Shown: positions 24,746 through 38,818, numbered from the stretch's first letter. The stretch: DNA of 64,000 nt from Dryococelus australis (GCA_029891345.1 CM057003.1:7854709-7918708); one strand, 5' to 3'. Notes: generated from the sequence alone by a model not told the origin. Translations and numbers: made by a program.

Positions 24746-27700
24746 ACAATATTTAACATTAAATATTTAGCATTGGGTAGAATTTTGGTTGGTAATTATT
24801 GCATAGCTAGTTTAATTACTAACGGGTGCTATCTGAAATAATAATAGAAATACAGTCATCTGTAATGTACACCACTTTAGTGAAGAATATTGCATTAAAA
24901 AGAGATTTAAATATGAAGTAGTGCGTACAGCTCTATACTGTCAGCGACACAATGACTGGCTTTCGGTGTTACGCAATGTCTAGACTAAAAGGTTTGGATT
25001 CTAAAACGAGAACTTGAAAACCATATACTGTTTCATTATTTCACTCGAACGGGGCAAAGATCAAGACATTTCTGCTTTTTGTTAGCTTCTAAATTAATCA
25101 TATTTAAGTTAGGTTCACTAAATTTCGAAATTTCACCCGATACTTCAAACGCATATAGAGATAGAAGCCGAACAAAGAATTCGCTTGTATTTGTTTGCAG
25201 AGGAATGGTTTAACAGTTCTTGAGAAACCTTTCTCGAATTCACCAAAGGTGCATTCTGTGATAGCACTGTAAAAAAATCGATTTAATGTCTTCAGTCTCA
25301 GGGGTGTTTTCTAATGGGATAAATTTATTTGTTACGAAAGTAGTTTCTATTTTTAATAGCCTTGTGTAGATCGCTAAGTAAGTTATAAATATACAGTTTG
25401 CTTTAATTCTCCTTAGGCCTACAGATAATCATGAATAATAATGCAGAGTATCGAATTCGAATTATAAAATGAACACAATTGTGTCAAATGGGTATCAAGC
25501 AGCTCGTACCAGCACATAAGGAATGTAACAATATCATAGCAGACAGGCCCAATTTTCTGACGTAGGTGTGGAAAACGACTACCCATACTCCACGACAGTG
25601 TACTTTTACTTATAATAAGTTATAGCATAAACTAGCACTACTGTTTACTTTTTATGTTAATATAACTATGCTGCATGATCAAGAAACGAATTACAGTAGT
25701 TAGTGACAGTGTAATCTTATTATCAGTTTTAAATATATATATATCGTTTGAATTCAACTTGTAATTTACCAGAGTTAAATTTTGTTGGTCTTAATGTTAA
25801 AAATCACATAATTTTATATCAGGTCAAGAATACTCTAGTTATAACATGATTAAAGATGTTACATTACCTTTAATGGTCCATATTTTCTTTTACACTATCC
25901 TGGCGGATGTATCCTTACCTGAAAGAGAGGAAAAGATGTCAGTTACATTCACTGAAGAACAATTTTATCAGTGTTGTTGCATTACATTGGTAAAATATTG
26001 AAGATTTGATTTTTTAAACTAATTTATATAGAAGTCAAGATATAAATTAATCTAGTGTCTTGCAAACTGGATATTTGATATGCATGACAAATTGACATGC
26101 TGTTTCTTTTATATTAGCATATATATTTCATGAACATAAGCAGACTCCAATGCTCATTGCATTTATAGTCGTCTTTCCTTGGAAACGTCAGCTCACGTTT
26201 CTCTAGCGAGATGTTTAGGCTACCAAGGAACAGCATCAGTAGTAAGGAAAATATAAACTTTAATAGTTACACACCCCTTATATTGCCTGGGGGTTAAAAA
26301 CTATAATCCTGGCTACCAAATCGTAAAACTTCATTTCAGCCTCTAATCTTTAAGGAAAAATTAATAAATTTCCAAGTTTACATAGGTTTGGACAATTTTA
26401 ACACTGAAACTTGCTCTTGTGTACTGAATTGGTTAAACTATTGAGCCGATAAAAGTTATGTTTTTCCTATGTTAACAAGAATCAGACAGCTTCAATATCC
26501 TACAGAGTTACACCGTAAACTTTGCTACTATTTCATTGAGAAAAAAACGTGTGTTGAGTGAAACTAATTATAATAATATGCAATATATAAATCTAGGTGG
26601 TCTTAGTAGAGACGCAAGTGAATTTAAAACTGTAAAATAATTCGTTTTTAACTGCTACGAGCAAACTGTGACAAGTTACGGCATAAGTAGAGTATAGTTA
26701 CTTACATCATTACAACAATAGAAAACAACAGTTCCATGACATATTAAAACCAACAACCAAAATCTTCTGAGAAATGTTATTAACACAGCTGTAAACTATA
26801 TTTCAACTTATTGTGCATGGTTAAGATAAAGAAAGGTAAAGTAATTTTTGTCATGTGCTGATTGAAAACGCAGATAAACACATTCACGCAACTTTGAAAA
26901 TCGTACGGAACCAAAATCTGTAGTCAGAAACCACCTACACGTGCAAAGTTATGTCATTAAGTACTTTTGCTTACAGTACAGTGTGTTTCGGAAAAAAGAA
27001 CTTCGCAATAGGAATGCAATATTTTTTTCACTCCGAGCAATATCCTGAGTTAAAATTTGCATGTTACATGTAGGTGAGTTTTAGCTTGAATTAGAGTAAT
27101 TTATTGAATTTTTTTACAAAATTCAAATAATTAATATACATACTTTTTTTTTTGTCAATAACATTTCCTATTTTGCGAACATTGTGTCAGTAAAGGTTTA
27201 TGTTATTGTCTGCATTGAGTATTTATTGTCACATCCTTTCGTTTGAGAATGATTTCTGTTTGTTTTGGCATCGCAATCCGTCGTTTCTCTGTGCTCTGTG
27301 TTTTTGTTGTGTTTACATAATTTCGAATTTTTATATATAACTTTAAATAGATTTAGTATCCTTTTCTTTTATTTATTGTTGCTATTTTGCATTTGAGTCA
27401 TTTCCTTTTTTATTAACCTACGCTTCTGATTTTTTGTTTATAGACGTGTCATTGTTGCAGTGTGTTATTTCTCTGTATTTATTCTTTGAATGTAATTATT
27501 TACATCCACTTTATTTGTATTCTCGTGAAGTTACTAACCTTTTCATGAACCGTGCTTATTATAGCTGTTCTCAATCACTTTTCTCGCCAGTATGTTGCCT
27601 TCATGTGTGATTGACTGCTAGGTTCTTCTTGCGATCGTATCCTTCCGGATTTAATTTTTCGGGATTTGATTGATTTTTTTTTTTTCCCCTTTTTGTTTGC

Positions 27701-29121
27701 AAATTTGACTTATTTTTGTAAATGTAAATTCATGTCTATGTGTATAAACACTGAAGGGAGTGAAGTGTTGAATGCACCAGAGAGTCAGTTTAATGTCAGG
27801 TAGTCATGTCACGTTTGAAAGATATGAAGCGTGGAATATTGCTACTAGCCCCTGTGCGTACGCTACTGTCATTTCCTACACGTAATGCAAATATGCGCGA
27901 CTAGCGTCTGATGATCTGTGCATATCGGCAAATACGACAGGCAAATCCCGATGCAGGACACTCGAATATACACATTAGAAACCAATTTGTATTATAGAAC
28001 AATGCGGTGTTTATGTGAAACGGCAACTGTTTTGAGCATTTACTTTCATTGTCAAAACCATGAGGATATGTTGATAATATTTGTATCGTATAGTTGATAA
28101 AGGAACAGGGGAATGTATGACAACATGTAGAACAGCATCGTATCAAAATTCCAACCATATTTTCACACAGCTCACCCCAAAATGCGCTAGTGAAACTGAT
28201 TTCCGAGCATAAGCCGTGCAAAATAAATAGTATCCGGTACTACATTGCAGATAATTATTTGATATCGGCCAGCTCTATGTCGGTGAATCGGCTATTGATG
28301 TGATTATACGTTATCAGAGGAGAAGCTGCGTTCCTTCCAGAAAGCAGGTTTCATGCACGACCAATCAATCTAAGGCCATGTCCGAAATGACAAATTCGTT
28401 ATTTTTTAATTTGTCATTCCGTAAGTTTCAATTCGGATATTGTCGACATTCACTTGTTAAGCACTCGCGAAAACTCATTTTTAAATTACCAGTGAAAATT
28501 ATTTTTATTTAAATTGAATGTTAAAAACGGACGTAATATTACTGAAATCATCACTGTAATGGTACGATTATGTTATTACATAATTTATTATTATATTATT
28601 TATTAACGACATAAAAAAAATTGTTGCGAAATATATAAACAAAGTACAACTCTTAACTTGCTTTTTAAAACATGCCTAGTGTTCTTTATTGACCGTTATT
28701 TGTTTTTAAAAAACGTTTTAATTGCGCAATCGCATATGTCTTTTGAATGTCAAATCCTACATGGTGCTGATTGTGTCATTTTGTATTTTTGCTAACATCC
28801 GCTAGATACAAAATTTTAAATATCAAATTACCAAATAAGTCGCCATTTTTGTATACAAAACTGGGTCACGTGATAATTTAGTCATCAAAATATGCTATTT
28901 CGGACACGGCGTAAGTATCACGTATCAACGAAGTATACATTAACTCAAGTGTTTTAATAATGGCCTACGTAAAGGCACTTTCATGTAATTGTTTTCACTC
29001 CTGACAGTTTTAAATGCAGCACCCTGACCATGGCCTCCTTACATAAAAAAAAAAAATATGAGGCTCATAACCACCACCCCCCCCCCCCCCCCGCGCAGCA
29101 ATTCTCTCTTTCTATATGAAA
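24746..29121. other. Long gene-free stretch
   Basis: Over 4 kb of AT-rich sequence without recognisable exons, RNAs or members of this window's repeat families. Poly-T runs occur near 27147 and 27675, and a short poly-C tract lies at 29075-29092. The only sizeable frame (27901-28221, - strand) is Cys-rich but matches nothing I know. Confidence 0.5.
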
Positions 29122-29131
29122 TGTACACAAA

Positions 29132-29390
29132 TTGGGGCCACGGTGGTGCAGTGGTGAGGCTATTTGCCTCCCACCAAGGCGGACCTGGTTCTACCCCCAG
29201 CGGCGTCTCTCCCGGATTTGCGCATGTGGGAGTTGTGCTGGACGACGCCGTTGGTTGGTGGGTTTTCTCGGGGATCTCCCGTTTCCCTCGCCCTTTCATT
29301 CCGGCGGTGCTCCGTACTCATCTCACTTCACCCTCAACCGCTCTCAAGACCTCGATCTTCAGAGCTGCCCAAATCCCTCCGCTCAACTTT
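29132..29390 (+). mobile_element. tRNA-derived SINE
   Basis: Head GGGGCCACGGTGGTGCAGTG, a degraded B-box near 29187, the body and the tail CTCAAGACCTCGATCTT. Flanking TACACAAATT (29122-29131) and TACATAAATT (29391-29400) form a slightly decayed target-site duplication. Frames across it are incidental. Confidence 0.85.
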
Positions 29391-29431
29391 ACATAAATTA
29401 TTTTCACGCTTTCATTTTTATGTATCCATAC

Positions 29432-29711
29432 ATCTTAATAGTATTATAAATGCGAAAGTTTGTATGTTTGTTTGTTACTCAATTACGTCATAACGGTTCG
29501 ACGGATTTGGATGAAATTTGGTACATCGGTAGATTAATTTCAGGATTAACACGCGGGGTACTTTTTATCCCAGATAAACGAACAATTTCTTAGGGAATAT
29601 ATAAAATATGCCACCAATCATTTGAGTAGGCGCTGGTTGGTGGACTGTTTTTATATTCCTTAAGGAAATGTTCGTTTTTCCGGTGTGAAAAGTACCCTAC
29701 GTGGTAATCCA
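29432..29711 (+). repeat. Arthropod dispersed-repeat head plus a long hairpin
   Basis: Begins ATTATAAATGCGAAAGTTTG, then CGGTTCGACGGATTTGGATG, a repeat opening I recognise as widespread in arthropod genomes without being able to name its class. Arms 29542-29605 and 29648-29711 are inverted complements (~64 nt, about 80 percent matched), centred on GGTACTTTTTATCCC and GTTCG blocks, so the segment folds into a long stem. Confidence 0.6.
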
Positions 29712-30964
29712 GAATATTTGAATAATAAAGAAGGAATATTAAGGTAGAGTACTTGGTCATTATAATTAAGGTTTGAATTTCGCACGCCAATGGAGACGCG
29801 GGTAACAGCTATTATACGTATATATGTGTGTGTGATAAATTAATTTTCACGGTAGTATATATTTGGACATTTTCAATCAGACAATTGCAGTATCGGGAGA
29901 CAACTATACACTCCGTAGTAAAAGAGGAAGATGGCTTTGGAGAGCAAAACAACCTGAAACAGAGTGATGCCGCAGTTGTTACAACTCGGGTATAATCGAA
30001 ACTGATGAGTTGAGTTGAGAGAAGGCTGGCTCTAATCCTATGCTGTCATCGTTCTAGATTAATTAATCACTCGTTTCCATCAAGCCGGAAGAAAATAACA
30101 ACAGAGTGGAGTTGTAGAAGACAGGTTTGCAACACGGGAAAAATAAAGCACTACTTTTCTGCTGTAAGACTTTTAAAAAAAGGTATTAAATATATTTATT
30201 ATTTTTAATTCTGCACATTTATATGACATTGTAAATATAACAATAGTGTCAGAAACCTGCACTAGTGCCAAAAATAACATGCAATATCCCCATAAGTTTT
30301 AACTTTCAAAATTTGCGTATTTAAAACATCCATTAGGAAAACGAAAACCAATCTCACCAATTGAACGTATCCATGTTCAGCTGTGATCCGCTCTGCAACA
30401 TGCAACTAATATTGATATTCTCACGGAATACCTTCTTGCCAATGGTCACTTCACAAGCACTCAGTTTTTCAGTTGCATTACCGCGGTCATAATTACTTGC
30501 GTAAAAGTGTAAAGAATTCACCTTTTTTTAAAAAATTGGTCTTGGAATGCCAGTTATTCTCTTGCAGTTTTCCCGACATAAACGGATACGGCGTGACCAC
30601 CCAAACACAAAGAGAACATAAATACATTTAAAAAATAAGGATTCTCAACCTAGCCATGCTCTCTCCAGATTCATTTTTTTACAAACACAACAAATCCTAA
30701 TTCAAACCCGAATTCAAATAACACTCGATAAGAGGGAAAATAGTTTTTTTTCCCATAATATTCATTTAAATCCTATCATTATTTATTATAATGTTATAAA
30801 CACTAAGATAATTGATAAATAGCTACATTTTTTAAAAAGAAGTACTAGCATACTAAATAATTTTAAAATTAACTTGTTTTAGTACTTAGGTGCTAACTTT
30901 GGGTACCGTGGGAACAAAAAGAATACTGCGAAGGAAATCGATGCACCAGTAGAAAATATTCTCA
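29712..30964. other. Gene-free stretch
   Basis: AT-rich sequence; nothing recognised. Confidence 0.5.
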
Positions 30965-31205
30965 TAGGCTGTTCACGGTAAAGTGAGCACTTTTTAACGC
31001 CCTCCCAACAAGCATCAACCACTAAAAAATATATCTTATTGCAGTCTGAGGCATTAAATGTTGATGGTGGTGAGATGTATACACTGTGTTTATTGGTCAC
31101 ATTTGCAATGTTTATATTAAAAAGCAGCAGGAAGATGGACATTGGATGAAAGGAAAAATTTAGAAGGGCTGTAAAAAGTGCTCACTTAACCGTGAACAGC
31201 CTATA
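30965..31205 (+). mobile_element. Short TIR DNA element, subfamily A1
   Basis: A near-consensus 241-bp copy. It starts TAGGCTGTTCACGGTAAAGT and ends ACTTAACCGTGAACAGCCTA, with TA on both sides. The interior reads GCAGTCTGAGGCATTAAATG and GTGTTTATTGGTCACATT. Non-coding. Confidence 0.9.
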
Positions 31206-31233
31206 CCTAGTTAGTATCCGCCAAACTGTCCAT

Positions 31234-31570
31234 TATAGTCCATTCACGGATACTTACAACACTTCCGAAGCCCTGCTAAAGTTATACTTCCATGATATTC
31301 CTCCGCCTTAAGCAAACAAAGCTTAACCAATTATAGGAAATTACACCAGAGGGACAATGCACAGTATTTATGTGCTGTCAGTGTAATATTATTTTAGGTA
31401 AGAACTACTGCTTACTAGAAGTTGCCTACGCATATATTTTATCACAGCTTTATTTATATTAATTATATATTAAATATTATAGTTAAAATATAGAATGTAA
31501 GCAAAAGTTCGACATAACTAGACATAAGTTACTTTTATGATAACATGTATAAAATGCCTGTAATACGCGC
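31234..31570 (-). mobile_element. Short TIR DNA element, subfamily B, one end missing
   Basis: Starts TTATAGTCCATTCACGGATA. The interior is in reverse orientation relative to 22320-22736 (GAAGCCCTGCTAAAG, ACACCAGAGGGACAATGCAC, AAGTTACTTTTATGATAAC). Alignment fades near 31570 with no second terminus. Confidence 0.65.
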
Positions 31571-31831
31571 CGGTAAAGTACCTAGCAGTAGAAGTACAAG
31601 CATTAATGTTAAAAGAAAATACGTGGCAGATTTGGTCAAACTGCCCCACACGCAGCAAATTTAGACACCAGTTGAAACTTGGTGATCAGATTTGGATGTA
31701 TCGTATTGTACTACTGGCGATACGCATATTCTTGGTCATGTGGAATTGTATTTCCATCCGTAATAAATGGCATTAAAAGTAAATAATTGTATTTCGTTAT
31801 TATTGTATTTTTAAATTTATTTTTATTTTTC

Positions 31832-31835
<4 letters not shown>

Positions 31836-31902
<67 letters not shown>
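31836..31902. repeat. (TA)n microsatellite
   Basis: About 67 bp of uninterrupted TA dinucleotide after a short TG stretch. The Tyr-Ile frames across it are artefacts. Confidence 0.95.
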
Positions 31903-31906
<4 letters not shown>

Positions 31907-34696
31907 GTTGTAATACTCTAGTAATTATTTCCTCTTTTTGAGTATTGCTTGGAAATGGAATGCGAATTACCCATTCGTCCTTTAAGAACTTCATTAGCAA
32001 GGCAGAGTATTTCTTTATATCTCAAAGATAAGCCCGGCGAGTTTTTTTGTTCGTGTCACTGGAGACATGATTTATTCGTAACGAACTAAGGTACGAGCTT
32101 GACGAAGGTAGCGACCGAGAGCAAGGCAAATGGTCGAAGTAATATGGCGCAGATGATTTCGAAAGCAAACTTCAAAGGAGGAGCGGACGTTTCTAAGACC
32201 CGTTGCGGAACACAGAGAGCTGGCCGGGAAGTCTGCAGAACTGATGCAGGCGGCAAATGGGAGCTCGGAAAAGAAACGGCCGCTGACGGGGAGGGGAGAG
32301 AAAAAAAAATAAAAAACTTAACGAATTTATTAGGACCGGAAAGAAAGCAGGTGATGATTGAAGATGCGCGCGCGGCGGCATAAAATTGGCTTGTTTAACG
32401 AGAGAGAGAAGATGAAAGCCCGTTTGGTATTGCGGGCTTCGCCTGTTCGCTGATAGTGGGAAAGCAGCGAAATACGTGGTCCTGGCAACAGACACACTCG
32501 AGGCTATGTTGGACAACACTCGCCATTATATCACTCATTGTAAACAGAGGCGATGATGCATTTTGTTAATATGTTGATATTAATGACTCTCACTTGCAGT
32601 TCACAGATTATATTTGTGTGTTAACTTAATGACGATCGCTGGCTATTTACAGCTGATATTTACGTAATTGTTCCTGACCTTACGTAAATTAACACAATCA
32701 CACACTGAAAACCAGCCAACTACTACTGAATGACGATTAAAATTATATACTTGTCCTCCAGAGTTCCAGTCAAGCATGGAGGGGGGACTGGACAATGCAC
32801 AAATCCAGACTTCAACGTAGAGTGCCAATCTGCCATAACTGGTAGCATCGTAGTGGGAGGAACAATCTCCTATGATTCTCCATCTCTGGTGACGATTAAA
32901 GAAAAAAAAAGCGGCACAGTAATTATGCAGTCTCATTTCATTCCTTTCATTGTGCGGCTCAAAAGGTGCAAATTTCCCAAAAGGCTGATTTTTCCCCACA
33001 GTCATCACGGGTTTACCAGGACTTCTTTCGTGCTGTTGACGCCTCTGCCTTATCAACTTTTCTTCTCGCTTATTACATATAGGACATGTATAGCACCAGC
33101 TGGGATGGTACAGCTTCAGCCATTCGTTGGCCTGTAACATCTGAGTGGTATTTTCCAAAACTCCAGGATGATCTTTCACATTATAGCATACAACGTCTCT
33201 GACTCCAGGCCATATAGTACCGACTCGTTTTTACGCAATAGAGACACGCAACAGTGTAATTAGTACACGGAGAAAAATATTTTGTAGAGTCACTTTGCCA
33301 AGTTATTTTGTAATTACTACAAAATAATTTATTTACTAGCCACAACAGTTTAGTGGTGTTTTTGTGTTCGCAGCAAAATATTTGTTCCCAATGCAACTAT
33401 AATTATACTTCTTTGTTCCGAATAAATATCCTACGGAATAGACTTTGTTTTCTATGCAGCTGTAAGTATCATCGTCCCCTATTTCATGAACAAAAATTCG
33501 TCCTCTTTCGAAGTCTCCTCCTGGGACAAGAAATTTTATATTGGCAAATTGTTTATTTGAGTTTTTACGTAGGTATCGCTGAATAGCCAAAGTAAATGAA
33601 TCGGATGAAGGCATTATTTGTACGTTTTTTCAGTCAAATAAAAACAGAACAGCTAACGGCCAATAATATGTCCTAAAAGATTACAAACTAAAAGCCTCTC
33701 TTAGTTAACTGGTAAACGAGCATAGGCAGAATATACAAAGTTGCACATAGGTTAGAGATCAATTATCACACACAAAACTCAGACAGTGTTATGCAACGGA
33801 AAAAGAAAATTTGATTCAGTACTAAAATATTACAAACAAAACTAGCTTCATACTTGACGATCTATGAAAATTTAACAAGCAAATATTCTTGTTGCTCAGT
33901 AATGTAATACATATTTTCCAATAATGCAACCTCCCTTTCAGTGCATTTCTTAATACATATAAAAAAACATTAAGTACTTGTTTGACCACAGTGTGCGAAA
34001 AGAAGCCGTCTAAGATTTAAACCGTACAGTTTGCATTTTATCGCGTAACGTTGTACGCAACAATTAAAAACACAAGTAAAATTGTTATGTTAATTTTTCA
34101 CAGTCAGTTTACAAAAATGGCTACAGAAACAAATACACGCAGACACTTATAGAATGTGGAATGCCCAGAATAAACTATGTTCACAACAGTTCGAACTATC
34201 TCGTAGTCCCTGATAGTTAAGAAAAATGTCCACCAGGTAGGCTGTAAAGCTGATGTTGGGTTCAGTTTCTAAGTGCGACCTTGTGAACTGCCAGAATGAA
34301 GAATTCAGCAGGAATATCAATTTTATATTGAATTGCAACAGTGCAATGCGTATGTGAGATTTTCTTCCATAGCTCGCAAAACACCAATGCTGATATTAGT
34401 TACAGATATATTTACATTTTTAAAGGTGTCGGAAGTGATATTTTTGTCTAGGAAATGCACGTTGTTTCTATTCCCATCGATATTAAAGAGTTCAGTACTA
34501 TTAATACTGAAATATCGCAGGTAGATTAAATTCAACCACGAATATTTCTATATAATCGAAATTTGCAACCTTCAAGGAGAATGTTCGTTATATTGACGCT
34601 GTAATATATAATTTAATGTACATATATGCGTATATATAGATATGTAATAGCTTTCAGGGGATTCTGCACGTTTGGAAAACTTATTATCAGATGCCG
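31903..34696. other. Region with unassigned open frames on the - strand
   Basis: About 32100-32520 is GC-richer. On the - strand 33179-32643 is open for 178 codons, with a finger-like CYTCPICNKREEK early on, and 33614-33336 is open for 92 codons from an ATG (MPSSDSFTLAIQRYLRKN). Both have reasonable amino-acid composition but match no family I know. They lack clear splice signals, and could be exons of an unknown host gene, transposon remnants or chance. Confidence 0.25.
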
Positions 34697-34727
34697 CGTG
34701 TGTGTGTGTGTTGTGTGTGTGTGTGTT
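34697..34727. repeat. Short (TG)n tract
   Basis: About 31 bp of TG dinucleotide interrupted once by TTG. Confidence 0.9.
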
Positions 34728-35985
34728 GAGCGTGAGCGCGTATGAGACGGAGCTGTGTTGTATTCGTACATCTAACGTGATCGTGTGAGTTTTTTTTTGT
34801 AAACCGTTGGGATGGAAACGAAAGCCGATTAGTTCAGTGGTGGCATCCCGGTACTGAGGCTTGGAATATACTTTCTGCCTGTTTTTGAAACAACCAGAGT
34901 ACAGGATCAACAAAATCTTTCGTCGGTAATAACGCAGCAAAGCGATTCGTTTCAGTAACTCAATACTCTCAGCGAACCAATAAGCTCGCAGGGAATACTA
35001 GGCATGAAACTGTAAGTAGTACAGTTTCGAACTTACATATTTACTTCGTGAAGTGTAAAAAAAAAAACACACACAAAGAAGTACAAAAATTACGCACCGG
35101 CATAGGTAGAACTAAGAATCCGAAGTAAGACATTTTTTTTAATGGTGTTGAATCTGGATTTGTGATGCTGTGATCATCTTCGAAAAACACGTGTGGACCT
35201 GCCAGCTTTGTTCATATACGAGACGTGGATTTTGTACGTTCGCATTAAAATTCTGACAATGAAAATGGAATTCAATAAGCCGCATACAGCATTTAAGAAG
35301 TTCCGGCAAAAAAAAAAAAACTTTTATAAAAAGTGAAATTTACTACACAGAAGTATATTTATCCGAAGAATCACCTGAGATCTGAGTCTAAATAACTGTG
35401 ATCGCTATGCTTAAAAATACCAAGGTTATTTTATTGCTGTACATTTTATATTACCACAAAAAATGTAAACATTTATCTTTAAAATTCCCCATTTATATTG
35501 CTAATGATAATAAAAACAATCTTGCAAATAGTTTTTAAAACAGTTAATTGTAAAATTAGTAAAAATTAGTTTGGTTAATAAAAAGAATGGAGAATTTTAA
35601 TTGATGAGAAATCCGAAGGTTACTATATTAAATTATTTTTAAGTACTATAAATAAATACTTACAGCTCTAATTTAATATTCAATGATATTTTGTTAACAA
35701 ACTTGTACTGAAACTACATCATTAAAGAGATTCTTAGTATGTTTTTCCATACTCACTACTCGATCGAAGTGATGTCCGTAACGCATTACCATGATCCACA
35801 TGAGTAACACAGAATGCATCGCGAGGGTGGCCGAGCTCGGACAAACTTTCATTGTTACAGTTCTGCAAGCATATTACCAACCACTGGCGCCAACTTGCTT
35901 CGTGCCGTGCATGGGATATGAGGTAGAGTTCGCATGCGAGTCCTTGTTCCAAGACTGAACTGCTTTATTCGCCAGTAAAACGCTT
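34728..35985. other. Gene-free stretch
   Basis: AT-rich. A short A-box-like GATTAGTTCAGTGGTGGCAT at about 34828 has no B-box partner and is not a tRNA gene. Nothing else recognised. Confidence 0.5.
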
Positions 35986-36413
35986 TAGGCTGGCTGTCCA
36001 GGGTAAAATGAGCATTTCTGAAAGCCCTGTTTAAGATTTACTTGTATGCACGTTGTTTATTCTTCCGCCTTATGCAAAATTAACATTGACATCTGCCGTA
36101 TCACTTTATTTGTGCGTCGGTCCAGTGAAACTGTACAACTGTTAGGACGGTAAATATTTTTAATATCTGCTTATTTTTACACTTTTACGCATTAAAAAGA
36201 AGCAGCAAGGGAATGAAGTAATCTAAGTTCATACAATGGTTACCTTACTAGTTTTATTTGACTTTAAGATATGTAACTACATTTCCTCCATCGTTACCAA
36301 CTTTACTGAGCTCATGTCACTCATTGCGCCCGTTCAAATATATGCAGGTAGGGGCAGTGACTATTTCCTAAGGTTGGTTTCAAAAGTGCTCATTTTATCG
36401 TAAACAGTCTTTA
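35986..36413 (+). mobile_element. Short TIR DNA element, subfamily A2
   Basis: Starts TTAGGCTGGCTGTCCAGGGT (decayed) and ends CATTTTATCGTAAACAGTCT. It carries the A2 signature CTTGTATGCACGTTG and CTTCCGCCTTATG near its left end. 428 bp, non-coding. Confidence 0.75.
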
Positions 36414-37066
36414 TCAAAATCAACGTCAGAGATGATTTTTTTTTTTTTTTTAATGTATGACAGTGCTTTGACATATATGCAGATTTATTTCTAATTTAGC
36501 TTTGATGCAACTATAATATATTCAAATTCGTCAAAACACTTTATTCACATAAAAGGGTGGGTCATCTGTATAAAAAAAAAAAACACTTTTACCAGATTTG
36601 TTATGACTCTTCGGTGATTCTGTTGGCGCTTAATGAGTCAACTTTGGGCATGTACTCCGTAAGACGAAAAACCCGGTCTACCTCGAATTAAGTCTATGCT
36701 CGATTTGGAAAATGTAATAACGATGAAATTACTTCTAAAGCGATTGAGTTATCATTAAGTACCGCCTGTCTCTTTCGCGCTTGAAGTACCCAGGGAATTT
36801 TTATTATTTTCGCAACGTAAAGTGTTATCTCGCAACTGAAGTGCAGTAAACCATTGTTTGTCGCCGAAACAAACTTACATCATTTCTTTCTTCGAAGTGG
36901 AGTTTTTCCACAGAAGCGTATTTCAGCGTCAGAAGCAAATCGTTGTTTGCACAGTACTTCGTGAGTTATAAAACGTTTCCTCTGAAGCAGAAGTCAAGGA
37001 AACGTATGTAGGAAGGAACTAAACTTGACGCTGCAGAATAACTACTACGTATTTAGCTCTTGTTTT
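36414..37066. other. Gene-free stretch
   Basis: AT-rich with poly-T and poly-A runs; nothing recognised. Confidence 0.5.
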
Positions 37067-37506
37067 ATCACCTTGAGGTCAGCATACATTTAAAAGACGA
37101 CCAAGTAAAGTAAGAAGTGAGTTACTTATATACATCACTCCAGGAATACCGATTCCATTGGTCTGTGTGTTCCCACTCACTACCGTTCTAGTGGCCAACG
37201 TGAGAATGGACACGCCTACTGTGCTCTTCAGCGTTCATTATTGGATGGTCATCGGTCACTAACCTGCCGAGTTTATTTAGTCCCAATCAAATGTCTTTAT
37301 TTGGGTGACAAGTTTAACAATCACACCTTTCCATTTGTGGAGATGTAACAATAGTCAGGAAAGTTATTGTTACTGAGCTGTAGAGTTCTCGTAAGATCCT
37401 GTTTAACACAGGCATTAGAACGACTGCATGAAAATGCTAGGTTTCGCTTCAATGACAAAGTTATTTTTGCTTGAGCTACACTCGAGCGTAGTCCTTAAAG
37501 GGTTGA
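37067..37506 (+). mobile_element. piggyBac-like MITE, copy 1
   Basis: Aligns end to end with 61515-61981 in the same orientation, sharing GGTCTGTGTGTTCCCACTCA, CCCAATCAAATGTCTT and TAGTCCTTAAAG. The ends are weak inverted repeats (CACCTTGAGG-type versus CCTTAAAGGGTTG). The intact TTAA flanks of copy 2 are mutated here. No coding capacity. Confidence 0.6.
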
Positions 37507-38581
37507 GTCTATCGTTGGCGGCCCTGTAGGTTATTTGGAATGAGACCACACAACGAAAGAGAAAATTATAATGTACACTACGTGCAGTCGAAAAATTCTC
37601 AGCATTTTGCACATGACATAACTGTGGTTACATAAAATACACAAAGAAAGGGAAATTGTTTGTAAATTCTTACACTTCTGGGGTCGACATGCATTCCATT
37701 AAACATAGTTAGAAAGTGTCCAAGAATGATCATACTTATCGAGGATTTAAGATTCCTTATAGGAAATACGAAACGTATGTTATACACGTAACTGGAATAA
37801 CGAATTTTGCATAAATTTAATAAAATCTACATTATTTTGTGCGAGCGCAAATTACTCTCAACGTAGCTTAATGAAAATGAGAATTCTCTCTTTGTACCTG
37901 AACAATATGATGACATACGTTATAGGATTTTATTCACCGATTCCACATCTTCCTAGTGTCTTCGAGATAAAACATTGCATTGTGTATATCTTTAAGATAA
38001 TTTTGGACATGGCTTAGCATTTTTGAACATGTATATTTACTATTTCTAGTTTAACGTCAAAGTTGAAAGCCGGGTAACTTATTTGGAAAAAAAAACTTAG
38101 ATAACGTACGTAAAATAAACTTAAAACCAAAAGCCGCACAACACAGTACATTACTTCTAAGGAATTCAAACTCAAAACCACGTGGTTCTTGCCTGTCTTA
38201 GAACGGGTAAAGGGGATGCGACATCAGAGTTTTGCGGAAAGGAAAGAGACAGGGGACAAGGTTTAGGCGACACTTACGTGATGTCACAAAAGGAAAACGC
38301 GTAGCAATAAGTTTTTAAGTCATCCATTACTGATATCAGCAAAGCAAAACCGAATGTTCAAATGTCTATAACCTACGTTTCGCCAATCGCGCCATTTACG
38401 AGCTCTGGGTAATTCCCGGTGGCCAACGACAATCGAAAAAAATAAATACGTAAATAGGACCACTGGATTAAGGCAGGCAACGACGTGAAATGATCAACGC
38501 TTTGACTTAAGTGAAGCATGTGTCCAATAGCAAAACAAAATCAATACAGAAGGTCTTCAAGCCAGCCATAACGTACCGTAT
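37507..38581. other. Gene-free stretch
   Basis: AT-rich; no gene or repeat recognised. Confidence 0.5.
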
Positions 38582-38818
38582 TATAGCCTGTTCACGGTAA
38601 AGTGAATCATCTTGAGGCCTTAGTTACTTTGTCCTTTCAGCCACTTCTTCATTTTAACCACGTTTTAAAATAAATATTGGCATGCCAGAAATAAACACAG
38701 TGTGTATGTTCCACCGCAAAGGGAGTTAACGTCTATGACTAAAATAAAATATATTTATTGACTATTATTCTAAATGAGAAGACTTTCAAAAGTACACACT
38801 TTACCGCGAATGGCGTAC
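38582..38818 (+). mobile_element. Short TIR DNA element, subfamily A1, decayed
   Basis: Starts TATAGCCTGTTCACGGTAAA and ends CACTTTACCGCGAATGGCGTA. The interior matches A1 in reverse orientation, with a GCATGCCAGAAATAAACACA stretch. ~237 bp. Confidence 0.7.

Noticed and set aside
29039-29493. Several 85-112 codon frames on both strands
   Set aside because: They run across the tRNA-derived SINE; the same frames appear in other SINE copies and reflect its GC-rich body.
34800-34860. tRNA-like A-box near 34828
   Set aside because: No B-box, no cloverleaf and no SINE body downstream.
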